The notes: generated by a model from the sequence alone, not told the origin. Positions 18,583-28,346 are shown, counted from the stretch's first letter. The stretch: 64,000 nucleotides of DNA from Candidatus Limiplasma pullicola (GCA_018710985.1 DVIV01000034.1:1-64000); one strand, 5' to 3'. Translations and numbers: made by a program.

Positions 18583-19734
18583 TCACTGGGCCATGGCCTC
18601 CTGGGCATAACGAACGGCCTGCTTGAGAGCATTTGAAGTCATGGTGGCGCCGCTTACGCCGTACACACCATCCAGATCGTCCTGCCCCGCGATCAGGGCG
18701 TTGATATAGTCCGAACCATCCGCCGTCAAAACGCCGCCCACACCGTCGGTTTCCTGCGCGTCACGAACGTCGATGGCCGTGATGCGGCTGTCCGCGTCAA
18801 AGGTGATGTTGGTCTCGATCTCGCCACCGAAGCCCTGGGTGACCACCTCGCATACCGTGGTTCCGTCCTCGTTTTCCGTTGTGGTGACGACCCCCTCGAA
18901 AAGCTCGCCATGGATGGCCAGATAGACCATGCGCTGGAAGTCTCCGCCGAAGGTGATGGTGGCGCCGGCGATGGCATCGCGGTCCTGAATCTGCGTATCG
19001 GCCTGGTTGACGGTGCGGAACATTTCGTACACATCTTCGAGGGTCATCTGATTGGCCAGAATGTAGTCCGTGATGGCCTGCAGCTGCTCGCCGTAGCTGC
19101 GGCCGCCGTTATAGCCCGCAAAGGAGACGCGGTTGGAGCCCTCCACAAACGCACCGTCCGCATACAGACCGTGCAGCACCAGCAGGTCCTTTACGGGGGT
19201 TTCAGGCGTCAGCTCCACACCCGCTTCGCGCGCCAGGTAGCCATAGGCGATGCAGGCCTTTTCCACGGTCATCACATTGTCGGGCTGGGCCAGATCGGTG
19301 AAGGCGAGATCGCTGAAAAGGGTATCCTCCGTCAGGGTGTCGCAGGAAGCAGTCAGCATATACTGGGCATAGTAGACATCGCCGTCCGAATAGGCGGGAT
19401 CATAGCCGTAGGCACTCAGCGTGGCGAGGCGGTAGCCGTCCTCCGTCTTTTCCACCGTGGCATCGGAGACGTTCATCAGGTAGCCCATGATGTCCTTTTT
19501 GGAATACTCATCCTCGCTTCCCTTGTTGCGGATGATGTCAAAGTTGAGCTTGGTGATGATGCCGTCCGTGGTTTCTCCCTCAAAAATGAAGGTGTCGTTC
19601 TTCGGCTGGCCGGAGGACGTCGTTCCCACCATTTCATACTCCGCGGAGAAGGTTTCCACGTTGCCTTCCTCCGCGAAGGCGACGGAGCACAGCAGCATCA
19701 TCATGACCAGAAGAACCGAACAAACCTTTTTCAT
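18583..19734 (-). CDS. Exported FMN-binding-domain protein
   Basis: Signal peptide MKKVCSVLLVMMMLLCSVAFAEE; flavinylation-like motifs GVYGVSGATMTSN and DAIAGATITFGG. Confidence 0.8.
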   Translation of the reverse strand: MKKVCSVLLVMMMLLCSVAFAEEGNVETFSAEYEMVGTTSSGQPKNDTFIFEGETTDGIITKLNFDIIRNKGSEDEYSKKDIMGYLMNVSDATVEKTEDGYRLATLSAYGYDPAYSDGDVYYAQYMLTASCDTLTEDTLFSDLAFTDLAQPDNVMTVEKACIAYGYLAREAGVELTPETPVKDLLVLHGLYADGAFVEGSNRVSFAGYNGGRSYGEQLQAITDYILANQMTLEDVYEMFRTVNQADTQIQDRDAIAGATITFGGDFQRMVYLAIHGELFEGVVTTTENEDGTTVCEVVTQGFGGEIETNITFDADSRITAIDVRDAQETDGVGGVLTADGSDYINALIAGQDDLDGVYGVSGATMTSNALKQAVRYAQEAMAQ

Positions 19735-19810
19735 TGCAATAACCTCCATGTGTTTCATTCTTTTGTGTGAAATGTCTTAAGCGTAGCGCGCAAGCTGCAA
19801 GGAATTCCCT

Positions 19811-20317
19811 TTATGGCCTGCCGCTGGCCGTCAGAGCGGCCTTGAGATGCGCCAGGTCCTCTTCATCCGGGTGGGTCAGCGCGCGGTTGAAGTTTTCCAG
19901 CATCTTCCGCGGATCGGGCATCCGGGGCGAGGGCGGAGCGGAAAGCATCTTTTCGTACCGCTCCCGCACCGCCATGGGCATGCGTCCCTGGCACATGAAC
20001 GACCCGATCAGGGTGTTGTCCGGCCCCAGACATTGTGCCACACGGCCTAGAATGCTTTCAAAGTACGCCGCTTCGCCGCCAAAGCCCGCAGTCCCGAACA
20101 GAAATACTTCCTTTCCGCTGACCTTGGAGAGAAAGTCTGCGATCGCCGCGTCGCAGGTCCCCTTGTCCGTCCAGAAGCCGATGTAAAGGCGGTCCGCCGC
20201 CAGGGCCGCATCGTCCGGCGGGCCCATGTACAGACACGCCGGCAGGGCCGCCTGGACCGCTTCGGCCAGCTGCTTTGTGTTTCCTGTCCTGCTGCTGTAA
20301 ACAATCGCGCAGGTCAT
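19811..20317 (-). CDS. Flavodoxin-family protein
   Basis: MTCAIVYSSRTGNTKQLAEAVQAAL FMN phosphate-binding motif; FLFGTAGFGGE. Confidence 0.85.
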   Translation of the reverse strand: MTCAIVYSSRTGNTKQLAEAVQAALPACLYMGPPDDAALAADRLYIGFWTDKGTCDAAIADFLSKVSGKEVFLFGTAGFGGEAAYFESILGRVAQCLGPDNTLIGSFMCQGRMPMAVRERYEKMLSAPPSPRMPDPRKMLENFNRALTHPDEEDLAHLKAALTASGRP

Positions 20318-21438
20318 TGATGGTTCCTCCCTTCATAGATGCAGTGCACGCCCTCGTGCCGCATCATGCCGCCAAGGCATTTTTTGTTGCAGCGCACGCA
20401 GCGCATCACCTGCTCCGCATGGTTTCCAATCACCTTGTTGGGCTAGGAGGGGTCGGCGATCAGCTGACGGCTCATCGCCGCGCAGTCGATTCTGCCCTGA
20501 GACAGCTGCTCCTCCACAAAATCCGGCCGTGTCAGGCCGCCTACGCCGCATACGGGCAGGCGGGTATACCTGCGCACCAGATCGCAGTACGGCAGGAAGC
20601 AGCCTTCTTTGCCGAAATACGGGTGCGAGGCGGGCGGTATGGTATCCTCGAGCGAGGAGTGATTGGCAAGCGCTACGTGGAAGCTGGTCACACCGGCCCG
20701 CTCCAGCGCAGGCACCACCACGGACAGTTCCTCGGCCAGCACACCGGCATTGCCGTAGTGCGGATTCTCCTGACGCACGGCCAGCTTAAAATCAATCGGC
20801 AGATCCGGGGCCTGAAGCCGGACCGCTTTGACCGCTTCCACGGCAAAGCGGATGCGGTTTTCAACGGACCCGCCATATTCATCGGTGCGGTGATTGAACA
20901 CCGGGGAAGCGAAGCTGCCGCACATCCTGTCGCCGTGAATCTGAACCATATCAAAGCCCGCCTTGCGCGCCTGCACGGCGGCGCGGCCGAAACTGTCGGT
21001 GATCTGCTTGATCTTGCGGGTGGAGAGGCCGCAGATGTAAGGGCTGACCTCCTGATTCAGCAGGGGACGCAGATCTTCCATGCTGATCTTCTTGCTCAGT
21101 ACGCCGGGTACGTACTTCAGCATCGCCTTCACGTTGGAGTCGCTCTGGTGAAGCTGCGCGCACGCCAGACAGTTTTCCGCATGAATGAGATCGGTAAGCT
21201 CCCGGTAGGCCGCAAACCCCTTGGCGGTAAACAGGCTCTGTCCGAAACCGTGCTTTGAGACCGGAACATCGCCCAAAATGATCATGGCGCATCCACCTGC
21301 GGCGATTTGACGGATTTTTTCCCGGTAGGCCTCGCCCTTGAGGCCCAGGGTGGTAGGAGCGAAAATAATCCGGTTCTTCAGGCGGATTCCGCCATAATCA
21401 ATGGGACTGGCGATGGTTTCATACATGGGGCTTTTCAT
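20314..21438 (-). pseudogene. NADH:flavin oxidoreductase / old yellow enzyme family gene interrupted by an in-frame TAG at 20443-20445
   Basis: MYETIASPIDYGGIRLKNRIIFAPTT..., FDMVQIHGDRM, DEYGGSVENRIRFAVE, then IADPS-TAG-PNKVIGNHAEQVMRCVRCNKKCLGGMMRHEGVHCIYEGRNHQ in the same frame; OYE homologs normally have DPxWPNK here. Confidence 0.85.
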
Positions 21439-21838
21439 CCTCTTTCCGTACAATTTTGTTAAGGAGGGCCAGCAGCGTGTTGCGCTCCTCTTCTGTCAGG
21501 GAGCACAGCTTTTGCCCGTCCCAGTCGTAAAACAGCTGATGGCTGACCTGGAAAGCTTCCTCGCCCCGCTTTGTCAGATTCAGCTGATAGGAGCGTCCCG
21601 CCTTTTCCTTGGTGATCAACCCGTCTTCAACCAGCTTGGTGATGCACCGCTGGGAATAGCCCCAGTCCACGCGCAGCGTCTTGGTCAGTTCCGCCGGGGT
21701 GCAGCCGGGGTGCTTGCCGACATAGATGACGAAAAACACCAGCCCGTTCTTTACGCCCAGGGGATGCAGCCGCGCTCCCGCATATGCGTAAAAATCCTTA
21801 TACAACACGGAGAGGTAGTAGGCAAAGGTTTGGAACAT
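21419..21838 (-). CDS. MarR family transcriptional regulator
   Basis: PAELTKTLRVDWGYSQRCITKLVEDGLITKEKAGRSYQLNLTKRGEEAFQ winged-HTH pattern; RBS aaaggaggg. Confidence 0.88.
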   Translation of the reverse strand: MFQTFAYYLSVLYKDFYAYAGARLHPLGVKNGLVFFVIYVGKHPGCTPAELTKTLRVDWGYSQRCITKLVEDGLITKEKAGRSYQLNLTKRGEEAFQVSHQLFYDWDGQKLCSLTEEERNTLLALLNKIVRKEDEKPHV

Positions 21839-21857
21839 CCCGTCCCTCCTTTCTTTT

Positions 21858-21900
21858 CTTGACATAGTCAAGCATAACAGCATATCTTGACTATGTCAAG
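21858..21900 (-). promoter_or_regulatory. MarR-gene promoter with two palindromic operator-like sites
   Basis: CTTGACATAGTCAAG (21858-21872) and its reverse complement CTTGACTATGTCAAG (21886-21900); on the minus strand TTGACA-N17-TATGCT lies between and within the palindromes. Confidence 0.85.
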
Positions 21901-22006
21901 TATTATTTTTTAAAAATTGATTCCTTCTCAGGAAATATTCAGATGAACCCTTGCGCATCCTCCAATATCGCAGGGAAGCCTGACGCAGCTTTTTCGTCAG
22001 GGGCCG

Positions 22007-22035
22007 TTGTATTTAGGTTGCAGGTGTTATATAAT
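22007..22035 (+). promoter_or_regulatory. Candidate promoter TTGTAT-N17-TATAAT of the flavoprotein reductase gene
   Basis: Hexamers with 17 bp spacing; implies a 5' UTR of about 300 nt. Confidence 0.5.
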
Positions 22036-22345
22036 CAGATCAGAATACGGAGAACGGATGTAAGCCAAGGGGATGATGCCACCGAACAACTTATGACTTC
22101 CATGACTGTTGGGACTATGATATGAAAATCGGAATAAACAACTCCGGCTCAAGGTCTCTTGCCGGTGTTCCCTTCATTAACAGGGCATTGACAGGAAAGG
22201 AGAAAATTCCTGCCAAGGACGAAGCAGGACCGCCCTGGCAGCCTGTTTGTGTACCTCTTTCGAGGAAATCGGCCCTTCATGCCGCTATTCGTATTCTAAT
22301 ATTGTTGATCTGGCAAGTGGAAACATAAGAGGAGGAACTCTAAGT

Positions 22346-24277
22346 ATGAAAAAATGGTTCTCTCTGCTCGTAGCGGCCTTGCTGCTAATGTCTGTTCTGC
22401 CTTCCGGCCTGGCTGAAACGGCCGCTGAAACGGCGGATCTGCTGGTAGTAGGCGCGGGACCGGCGGGTCTGTCAGCAGCCATCAGCGCCGTTGAGAACGG
22501 TGCTGAAAAGGTAATTGTAATCGAAAAAACGGGAAAGACCGGCGGAAATCTGAATGTGACCAGCGGCACGCTGGTGGGTGCGGACACCATTATCCAGCAT
22601 GAGGACGGTCTGCTGGAGGACAGCGTGGATATGCTGTACCAGGACATGATTGACACCGGATCAGAACATGGCGGCCGTCCCAATTCCAATCTGCTCTATA
22701 AATACAGCGAGCTGGTCGGCCCCGCGGTGGACTGGCTGTGGGAAAACGGCCTGAAAGATTGCGAATTCACCACGGATGAGGAAGGACACAAGGCTGTGTT
22801 CGCGCCTGAACATAAGCTCTATTCCTATCCCAGGAGCTATAAGCCCAAGCCCATCGACAGCGAGCACTACAAGAGCGCGACGCACGAGGTGCTGGACAAG
22901 CTGGTGGCCGGGTATGCGGACCAAATCGAAATCGTGTTCAACACCGAAGCCAAGCACCTGCACGCGAATGATCAGGGACAGATCGTGACGGTGGAAGCGG
23001 TTGACGCGGATGGTAACACGGTATGGTACACCTCCAAGCATGGCGTTGTGATGGCGACGGGCGGATATGCAGCCAATCAGAAGATGATGAGCTACTTTAA
23101 GCCCACGGCCTCCGGCATCATATCCTCCTCCCTGCCGGGAGCGGATGGATACGGCATGCGCATGGTGCAGGAAGTGGGCGGCGATATTGCGGAATATGCT
23201 ATGGACATCTTCCCGACCATCACGATGGGTCTTCCCAGTCCCGACGATTCCACAACCGGCCGAATCATGAGCACCAAGACCGCCTTTGCCGGCGGTATCT
23301 GGGTTAACCTCAACGGCGAGCGCTTTGTCAATGAAACCAACGAGGACATCTATGTCCGCGAAAAGGCGCTGGAAAATCAGCCCGAAGCCTCGATGTATGA
23401 GGTCTACACCGACAAGATTCATGACGACCTGCTGGAGATCCCCGCCCACAACAACATGATGGCCGGCTTCTTTGATCTGGACGCCGGAAAACCGTATATC
23501 GTCGAGGCGGACAGTCTGGAGGAGCTGGCGGAAAAGCTGAATCTGCCCGCGGATAACCTGATTGCAACCGTCGAAACCTACAACGAACATGTTGCATCCG
23601 GCGAGCCCGATGAGTTCGGCCGTGTATTCGTTGAGGATGATAACCTCTACAATGCCGCCAGAAATGCCATCGAGGGTGACAAATACTATGCGGTAAAGCA
23701 GACTTCCATGACCAGCCGCACCATCGGCGGCGTGCAGTCCAACACCAAGGGCCAGGCTGTGGATGAAAATGGCACGCCGATTCCCGGACTGTATGTAGCG
23801 GGCGAAATGGTCTTCATCTTTGGCAATTCCGGCATGGGCGGTTCGGGCGTCACGGGCGCCGTGGCCTTTGGCCGCTATTGCGGAGAAATGGCCATGACGC
23901 TGCCGATGGCGGAGAACTATCAGCTGATCGAGGCGACCAAGCTGATGCCGATGGAGCTGTTTGAGAAGGAAGCGGTCGAGGCGGAGGTCCGTTTTGACAT
24001 GGCAACACCGCTTGCGGACGGCACGTATACGGCAACGGTGGATGGCCAGGAAGGCACCATGACCGTTGAAACCACCATCACGGATGGGAAGGTCAGCGCA
24101 GTGACCATTAGCGAGCAGCATGAAACTGAGAGCATCGCTGCTGTGGCGCTGGAATCCCTGCCGCAGGCGATTGTAGCAGAAAATTCGGTCAACATTGATA
24201 CAGTCAGCGGCGCAACCCTGACCAGCAACCGTATTCTGGATGCGGTAACGCAATGCCTGACCGAGGCGGCCCAATAA
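22346..24277 (+). CDS. Exported FAD-dependent flavoprotein reductase (fumarate/urocanate reductase-like) with C-terminal FMN-binding domain
   Basis: Signal peptide MKKWFSLLVAALLLMSVLPSGLAE; DLLVVGAGPAGLSAAISAVENG; GGIWVNLNGERFVNE; GMGGSGVTGAVAFGRYCGE; C-terminal DTVSGATLTSN motif. Confidence 0.9.
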   Translation: MKKWFSLLVAALLLMSVLPSGLAETAAETADLLVVGAGPAGLSAAISAVENGAEKVIVIEKTGKTGGNLNVTSGTLVGADTIIQHEDGLLEDSVDMLYQDMIDTGSEHGGRPNSNLLYKYSELVGPAVDWLWENGLKDCEFTTDEEGHKAVFAPEHKLYSYPRSYKPKPIDSEHYKSATHEVLDKLVAGYADQIEIVFNTEAKHLHANDQGQIVTVEAVDADGNTVWYTSKHGVVMATGGYAANQKMMSYFKPTASGIISSSLPGADGYGMRMVQEVGGDIAEYAMDIFPTITMGLPSPDDSTTGRIMSTKTAFAGGIWVNLNGERFVNETNEDIYVREKALENQPEASMYEVYTDKIHDDLLEIPAHNNMMAGFFDLDAGKPYIVEADSLEELAEKLNLPADNLIATVETYNEHVASGEPDEFGRVFVEDDNLYNAARNAIEGDKYYAVKQTSMTSRTIGGVQSNTKGQAVDENGTPIPGLYVAGEMVFIFGNSGMGGSGVTGAVAFGRYCGEMAMTLPMAENYQLIEATKLMPMELFEKEAVEAEVRFDMATPLADGTYTATVDGQEGTMTVETTITDGKVSAVTISEQHETESIAAVALESLPQAIVAENSVNIDTVSGATLTSNRILDAVTQCLTEAAQ

Positions 24278-24297
24278 CGGAAATCGTCAAAACCAAA

Positions 24298-24336
24298 AGC
24301 CGCCCGTCCGACTGGACGGGCGTGCGGCCTTTCCAA
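24298..24336 (+). terminator. GC-rich intrinsic terminator hairpin
   Basis: GCCGCCCGTCCGACTGGACGGGCGTGCGGCCTTT. Confidence 0.65.
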
Positions 24337-24342
24337 ACATCA

Positions 24343-24388
24343 ACAGCCTTGCTCCGAGAACGCTTGGAGCAAGGCTGTTTTGGAAAAA
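24343..24388. terminator. Second hairpin terminator between convergent genes
   Basis: AACAGCCTTGCTCC-gagaacgctt-GGAGCAAGGCTGTTTTGG. Confidence 0.75.
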
Positions 24389-24420
24389 ACAGCATATGCG
24401 CTTCATGGACAGCGAATTCC

Positions 24421-27400
24421 TCACACAATGCCCCGGAAGGAAAAGGTAAAGGAACGCCGGTGAGATACGTCAATCAGGTATTCGTCATGCGTGCGCGCAC
24501 CCCAGCTGTCATCCCCGCCTATGCCCATCTGCTGCATGGCGCAGCGCACCACCGTATGGTGTACCGGCGGAAGCTCGTAGCTGTGCGCAGCGTTTTCCAG
24601 TTCATGCGGGGTATAGGGGAGCGCGGAGAAGGTCATATCGCCGTCCGCCATGAAGCGCAGGCCGCGGCCGCGCGCATCCGTCACCTCGGCCCAGCGCACG
24701 CCTGTGCGCGCCCCACATTCCTGCGGCATGAGGTAACGCGCCAGGTTTTTTTCCGCCGTCGTTTCAAAAATGCCCAGCCGTGCGCCCCGGCAGCGGTCGA
24801 TATAGTTTTCCTGCGGGCCCAGGCCATAGTAGCGCACGCGGTGAACATCCGCGTCCAGCTTCATCATCACACCAAACTCCGGCATGTCGGCAAGACCCGG
24901 CAAGGGGTCGTAGGTCAGGGTGACGCGCACGGTCCCGCAGGGCTGCACCGTGTAGCGCAAGGTGCACTGCGCCTCGGGAGAAGTGGCCAGCGCATAGCGA
25001 TAGGCGATGGAAACAGACCCGTCCCCGTTCTCTACGGCAGTGGGATGGACGCCCTTTGCTGAGGCATACAGCGAGGCGATCTTCCATTGCGCATACCGTG
25101 CGGGCATGCCGTTGCCGCGGTCGTTGTCGGTGGGGGCCCGCCAGAAGTTGGGGCATGGAATGGATTTAAGCAGTTCCCGGCCGCCATAGACATAGGAAAC
25201 CAGTCCGCCGGAGAGGTCGCTGAACAAAACGCGGAAGCCGTCGCCCTCCACCCCGGTGTTGAAATCGCCGCGGATGACGCGCAGCGGCCGGCAAACCGGC
25301 TGTGCCGCCTCTTCCTTTCCCTTGTATACGCCCTGGGCAAAGGCAACCTCGTAGCCGCCGGGCGCCCAGGGCGTGTCCTTCCTGAGGCGGAAGGACAGGG
25401 TGACGGCATATTCTCCGGGAGCCGTCTGCTTTTGGAAGGGCAGGCGGCAGGTCTGGCTCTTCATCGGGGGTACGTTTACGCGCAGTTCCGCCGTCTCCAT
25501 CACGACGCCGTCCCGCGCGAGCGTGGCAACGCAGGCAAAGGCCGAGGTGGAGGTGAAGAGGCTTCGGTTGGTGATCACCGCGCGCGTGGCGCTCACGCGG
25601 GCCACGATATTCTGATAGTTGTATTTGACCTCCTGCATCTTGGGGCTTTCGGTTCCATCCCCGTACACGATGCCGTTGCCGGAGAAGTTGAAATCACACG
25701 GCCGGTCGTCAAAATCGCCGCCGTAGCCATAGGCCGCCTGACCGTAGCGGTCCTTGTGAAGCAGGCTCTGGTCGATAAAATCCCATACGAACCCGCCCTG
25801 ATAAAGCGGTTCCTCATAGGCGTATTCGGTATACTTGTGCATGGCGCCGCAGGAATTGCCCATTGCGTGCGAATATTCACACATGATGAACGGCTTTTCG
25901 CGGTGCTCTGCCAGATAGGCGCGGATCTCCGAAACTGGCGTATACATCCGGCTGACCATATCGCTGGTTTCAGGATAGCGCGGGTCGTTGGCAATGCCCT
26001 CGTAATGCACCAGACGGTTGGGGTCGAGCGCACGCAGATGCCGGCTCAGCTCATAGATCACCTTGCCGCCGAAGGCTTCATTCCCACAGCTCCAGATCAG
26101 CACACAGGGATGGTTTTTGTCCCGCTCATACAGGGAATCCACCCGGTCCGTCAGCCGGGGCAGGTATTCCATGCGGTCTCCCGGAAGGGCGTAGGAGACG
26201 GGATGCTTTCCCCGCACGATCGTTTCCCATACGCCATGGGTTTCCAGGTTGGTTTCGTCAATCACATACAGGCCCAGCTCGTCACACAGCGCGTAGAGGG
26301 CGCGCTGGTTGGGATAATGGCTGGTGCGCACGGCGTTGATGTTGTTGCGCTTCATGGTGACAAGGTCGCGGCGGATGGTTTCCTCAGGGACGGCACGGCC
26401 GGTTTCGGCGCAGAAATCATGCCGGTTGACCTCCTTGAAAACGATGCGGCGGCCGTTGAGACACATTATGCCATCCTTCATTTCAAAGCGGCGGAAGCCC
26501 ACGCGCTCACGGACCACCTCCACCACAAGTCCCTGCGCGTCGTGCACGGTCAGCAGAAGATCGTACAGGCGGGGCGATTCGCTGCTCCACAGCTGCGGCC
26601 TTCGGACCGCCAGCTCGAAGTGCGGTGCTTCGCCGCTGCCCCGCGCCTCAGCCAGCAAGGTTTGTCCGTCCATCAGCGCCGCATGCAGGGTGGCATCCTC
26701 CATCCCCCTGCCCAGCATCAGCGTTGCATCCAGCACGAGGGTCGCATCGGCACAGGCGTCATCCAGCAGCGTTTGTATGCGGATGTCCCACAGATGCGCC
26801 TTGGGAATGCAAATCAGGGAAACGCTGCGGAACAGGCCGGAAAACCGGAAAAAATCCTGATCCTCCAGCCAGCTGCCAATATTCCAGCGGTACACGCGGC
26901 AGGCCAGCTTGTTTTCGCCGTCGGTCAGGTAAGGGGTCAGCTCAAATTCGGCGGGGGAGAAGGAATCCGCGGCAAAGCCCACGTAATGACCGTTGAGCCA
27001 TACCGCCACGCAGCTTTCCGCTCCCTCAAAGCGCACCAGCACACGCTGCCCGCGCATGGCTTCAGGCAGGAAAAAATACTTGACATAGCAGGCGACGGGG
27101 TTATAGCGGCACGGAATTTCTCCGAGGGGCACGTCCTCCACGCCGTCCCAGGGGTACTGCACATTGACGTATTGGGGCGTTCCGTAGCCCTCCAGCTGAA
27201 TATGGGCGGGAACGCGGATATCCGCCCAGCTTCGGCAGTCATAGCCGCTGCGCTCAAAGCCGGGAATGACCTGTTCTTCGTTGCGGGCGTAAAAGAACTT
27301 CCACAGGCCGTCCAGCGGCTGGCGCAGGCTGGTGGAGCCACGCAACAGCTCCTCCATGCCGGCGAAGGCAATATGGTCGGAATGCGCAGGAAGCCGGTTT

Positions 27401-27447
27401 TCCGCAAAGTAAGCAGGGTCCTTCAAATGCCGGTATTCAAAGCTCAT
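24421..27447 (-). CDS. Beta-galactosidase, glycoside hydrolase family 2
   Basis: VNRHDFCAETGRAVPEETIRRDLVTMKRNNINAVRTSHYPN, VLIWSCGNEAFGG, EYSHAMGNSCG, GGFVWDFIDQ, LSFRYGLGPQENYIDR-like C-terminus. Confidence 0.96.
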   Translation of the reverse strand: MSFEYRHLKDPAYFAENRLPAHSDHIAFAGMEELLRGSTSLRQPLDGLWKFFYARNEEQVIPGFERSGYDCRSWADIRVPAHIQLEGYGTPQYVNVQYPWDGVEDVPLGEIPCRYNPVACYVKYFFLPEAMRGQRVLVRFEGAESCVAVWLNGHYVGFAADSFSPAEFELTPYLTDGENKLACRVYRWNIGSWLEDQDFFRFSGLFRSVSLICIPKAHLWDIRIQTLLDDACADATLVLDATLMLGRGMEDATLHAALMDGQTLLAEARGSGEAPHFELAVRRPQLWSSESPRLYDLLLTVHDAQGLVVEVVRERVGFRRFEMKDGIMCLNGRRIVFKEVNRHDFCAETGRAVPEETIRRDLVTMKRNNINAVRTSHYPNQRALYALCDELGLYVIDETNLETHGVWETIVRGKHPVSYALPGDRMEYLPRLTDRVDSLYERDKNHPCVLIWSCGNEAFGGKVIYELSRHLRALDPNRLVHYEGIANDPRYPETSDMVSRMYTPVSEIRAYLAEHREKPFIMCEYSHAMGNSCGAMHKYTEYAYEEPLYQGGFVWDFIDQSLLHKDRYGQAAYGYGGDFDDRPCDFNFSGNGIVYGDGTESPKMQEVKYNYQNIVARVSATRAVITNRSLFTSTSAFACVATLARDGVVMETAELRVNVPPMKSQTCRLPFQKQTAPGEYAVTLSFRLRKDTPWAPGGYEVAFAQGVYKGKEEAAQPVCRPLRVIRGDFNTGVEGDGFRVLFSDLSGGLVSYVYGGRELLKSIPCPNFWRAPTDNDRGNGMPARYAQWKIASLYASAKGVHPTAVENGDGSVSIAYRYALATSPEAQCTLRYTVQPCGTVRVTLTYDPLPGLADMPEFGVMMKLDADVHRVRYYGLGPQENYIDRCRGARLGIFETTAEKNLARYLMPQECGARTGVRWAEVTDARGRGLRFMADGDMTFSALPYTPHELENAAHSYELPPVHHTVVRCAMQQMGIGGDDSWGARTHDEYLIDVSHRRSFTFSFRGIV

Positions 27448-27548
27448 GATGCTTTTTCGCGCGCCGGGCGCGACGCTCCCTTTTTAAATTGACGGCAGGC
27501 CGTATCTTCCGGAAGTGAAAAGCCGTCTGAAAACCAGGCGGCCAGAGA

Positions 27549-28346
27549 TTATGGCTGCTTGCCGATGTAGGCCAGAATGCCGCCATCGACGTAGAGCACG
27601 TGACCGTTGACGAAGTTGGAAGCGTCGGAGGCGAGGAACACGGCAGGCCCCTGCAGATCATCGGTGGTGCCCCAACGGGCGGCGGGGGTTTTGGCAACGA
27701 TGAACTGGTCGAATGGGTGGCGGCTGCCGTCGGGCTGCCGTTCGCGCAGGGGCGCAGTCTGGGGTGTTTCGATATAGCCGGGTCCGATGCCGTTGCACTG
27801 GATGTTGTATTCGCCGTACTCGGAGCAGATGTTGCGGGTGAGCATCTTCAGGCCGCCCTTGGCCGCGGCGTAGGCGGAAACGGTTTCGCGGCCCAGCTCG
27901 GACATCATCGAACAGATGTTGATGATTTTTCCGTGCCCTTTTTCAATCATCGCGGGGATGACGGCCTTGGCGCAGATAAAGGGGGCGTTCAGGTCCACGT
28001 CAACAACCTTGCGGAAATCCTCGGCGCTCATCTCCGTCATGGGAATGCGCTTGATGATGCCCGCGTTGTTAACCAGAATATCAATGACGCCAACTTCCTT
28101 TTGCACTTTGGCAACCAGCGCCTGTACCGCATTTTCGTCCGTCACGTCGCAGACGTAGCCGCGAGCGGCAATCCCCTTTTCCGCATACGCAGCCAACCCT
28201 TTCTCCACCAATTCCTGACGAATATCATTAAATACGATGGTTGCACCCGCGGACGCCAGCGCTTCGGCAATGGCAAACCCGATACCGTAGGAGCCGCCCG
28301 TGACCCAGGCGATTTTGTTTTTCAGAGAAAAAGCATCCATATTCAT
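27549..28346 (-). CDS. SDR-family oxidoreductase (gluconate 5-dehydrogenase-like)
   Basis: SLKNKIAWVTGGSYGIGFAIAEAL, ILVNNAGIIKR, YAAAKGG, GPGYIETPQTAPLRE. Confidence 0.92.
   Translation of the reverse strand: MNMDAFSLKNKIAWVTGGSYGIGFAIAEALASAGATIVFNDIRQELVEKGLAAYAEKGIAARGYVCDVTDENAVQALVAKVQKEVGVIDILVNNAGIIKRIPMTEMSAEDFRKVVDVDLNAPFICAKAVIPAMIEKGHGKIINICSMMSELGRETVSAYAAAKGGLKMLTRNICSEYGEYNIQCNGIGPGYIETPQTAPLRERQPDGSRHPFDQFIVAKTPAARWGTTDDLQGPAVFLASDASNFVNGHVLYVDGGILAYIGKQP

Noticed and set aside
20314-20445. Pyrrolysine insertion at the OYE TAG
   Set aside because: No pyl genes in the window and the codon replaces a conserved Trp; nonsense mutation or sequencing error is simpler.
25087-27492. 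801-aa plus-strand ORF
   Set aside because: Antisense shadow of the beta-galactosidase gene.
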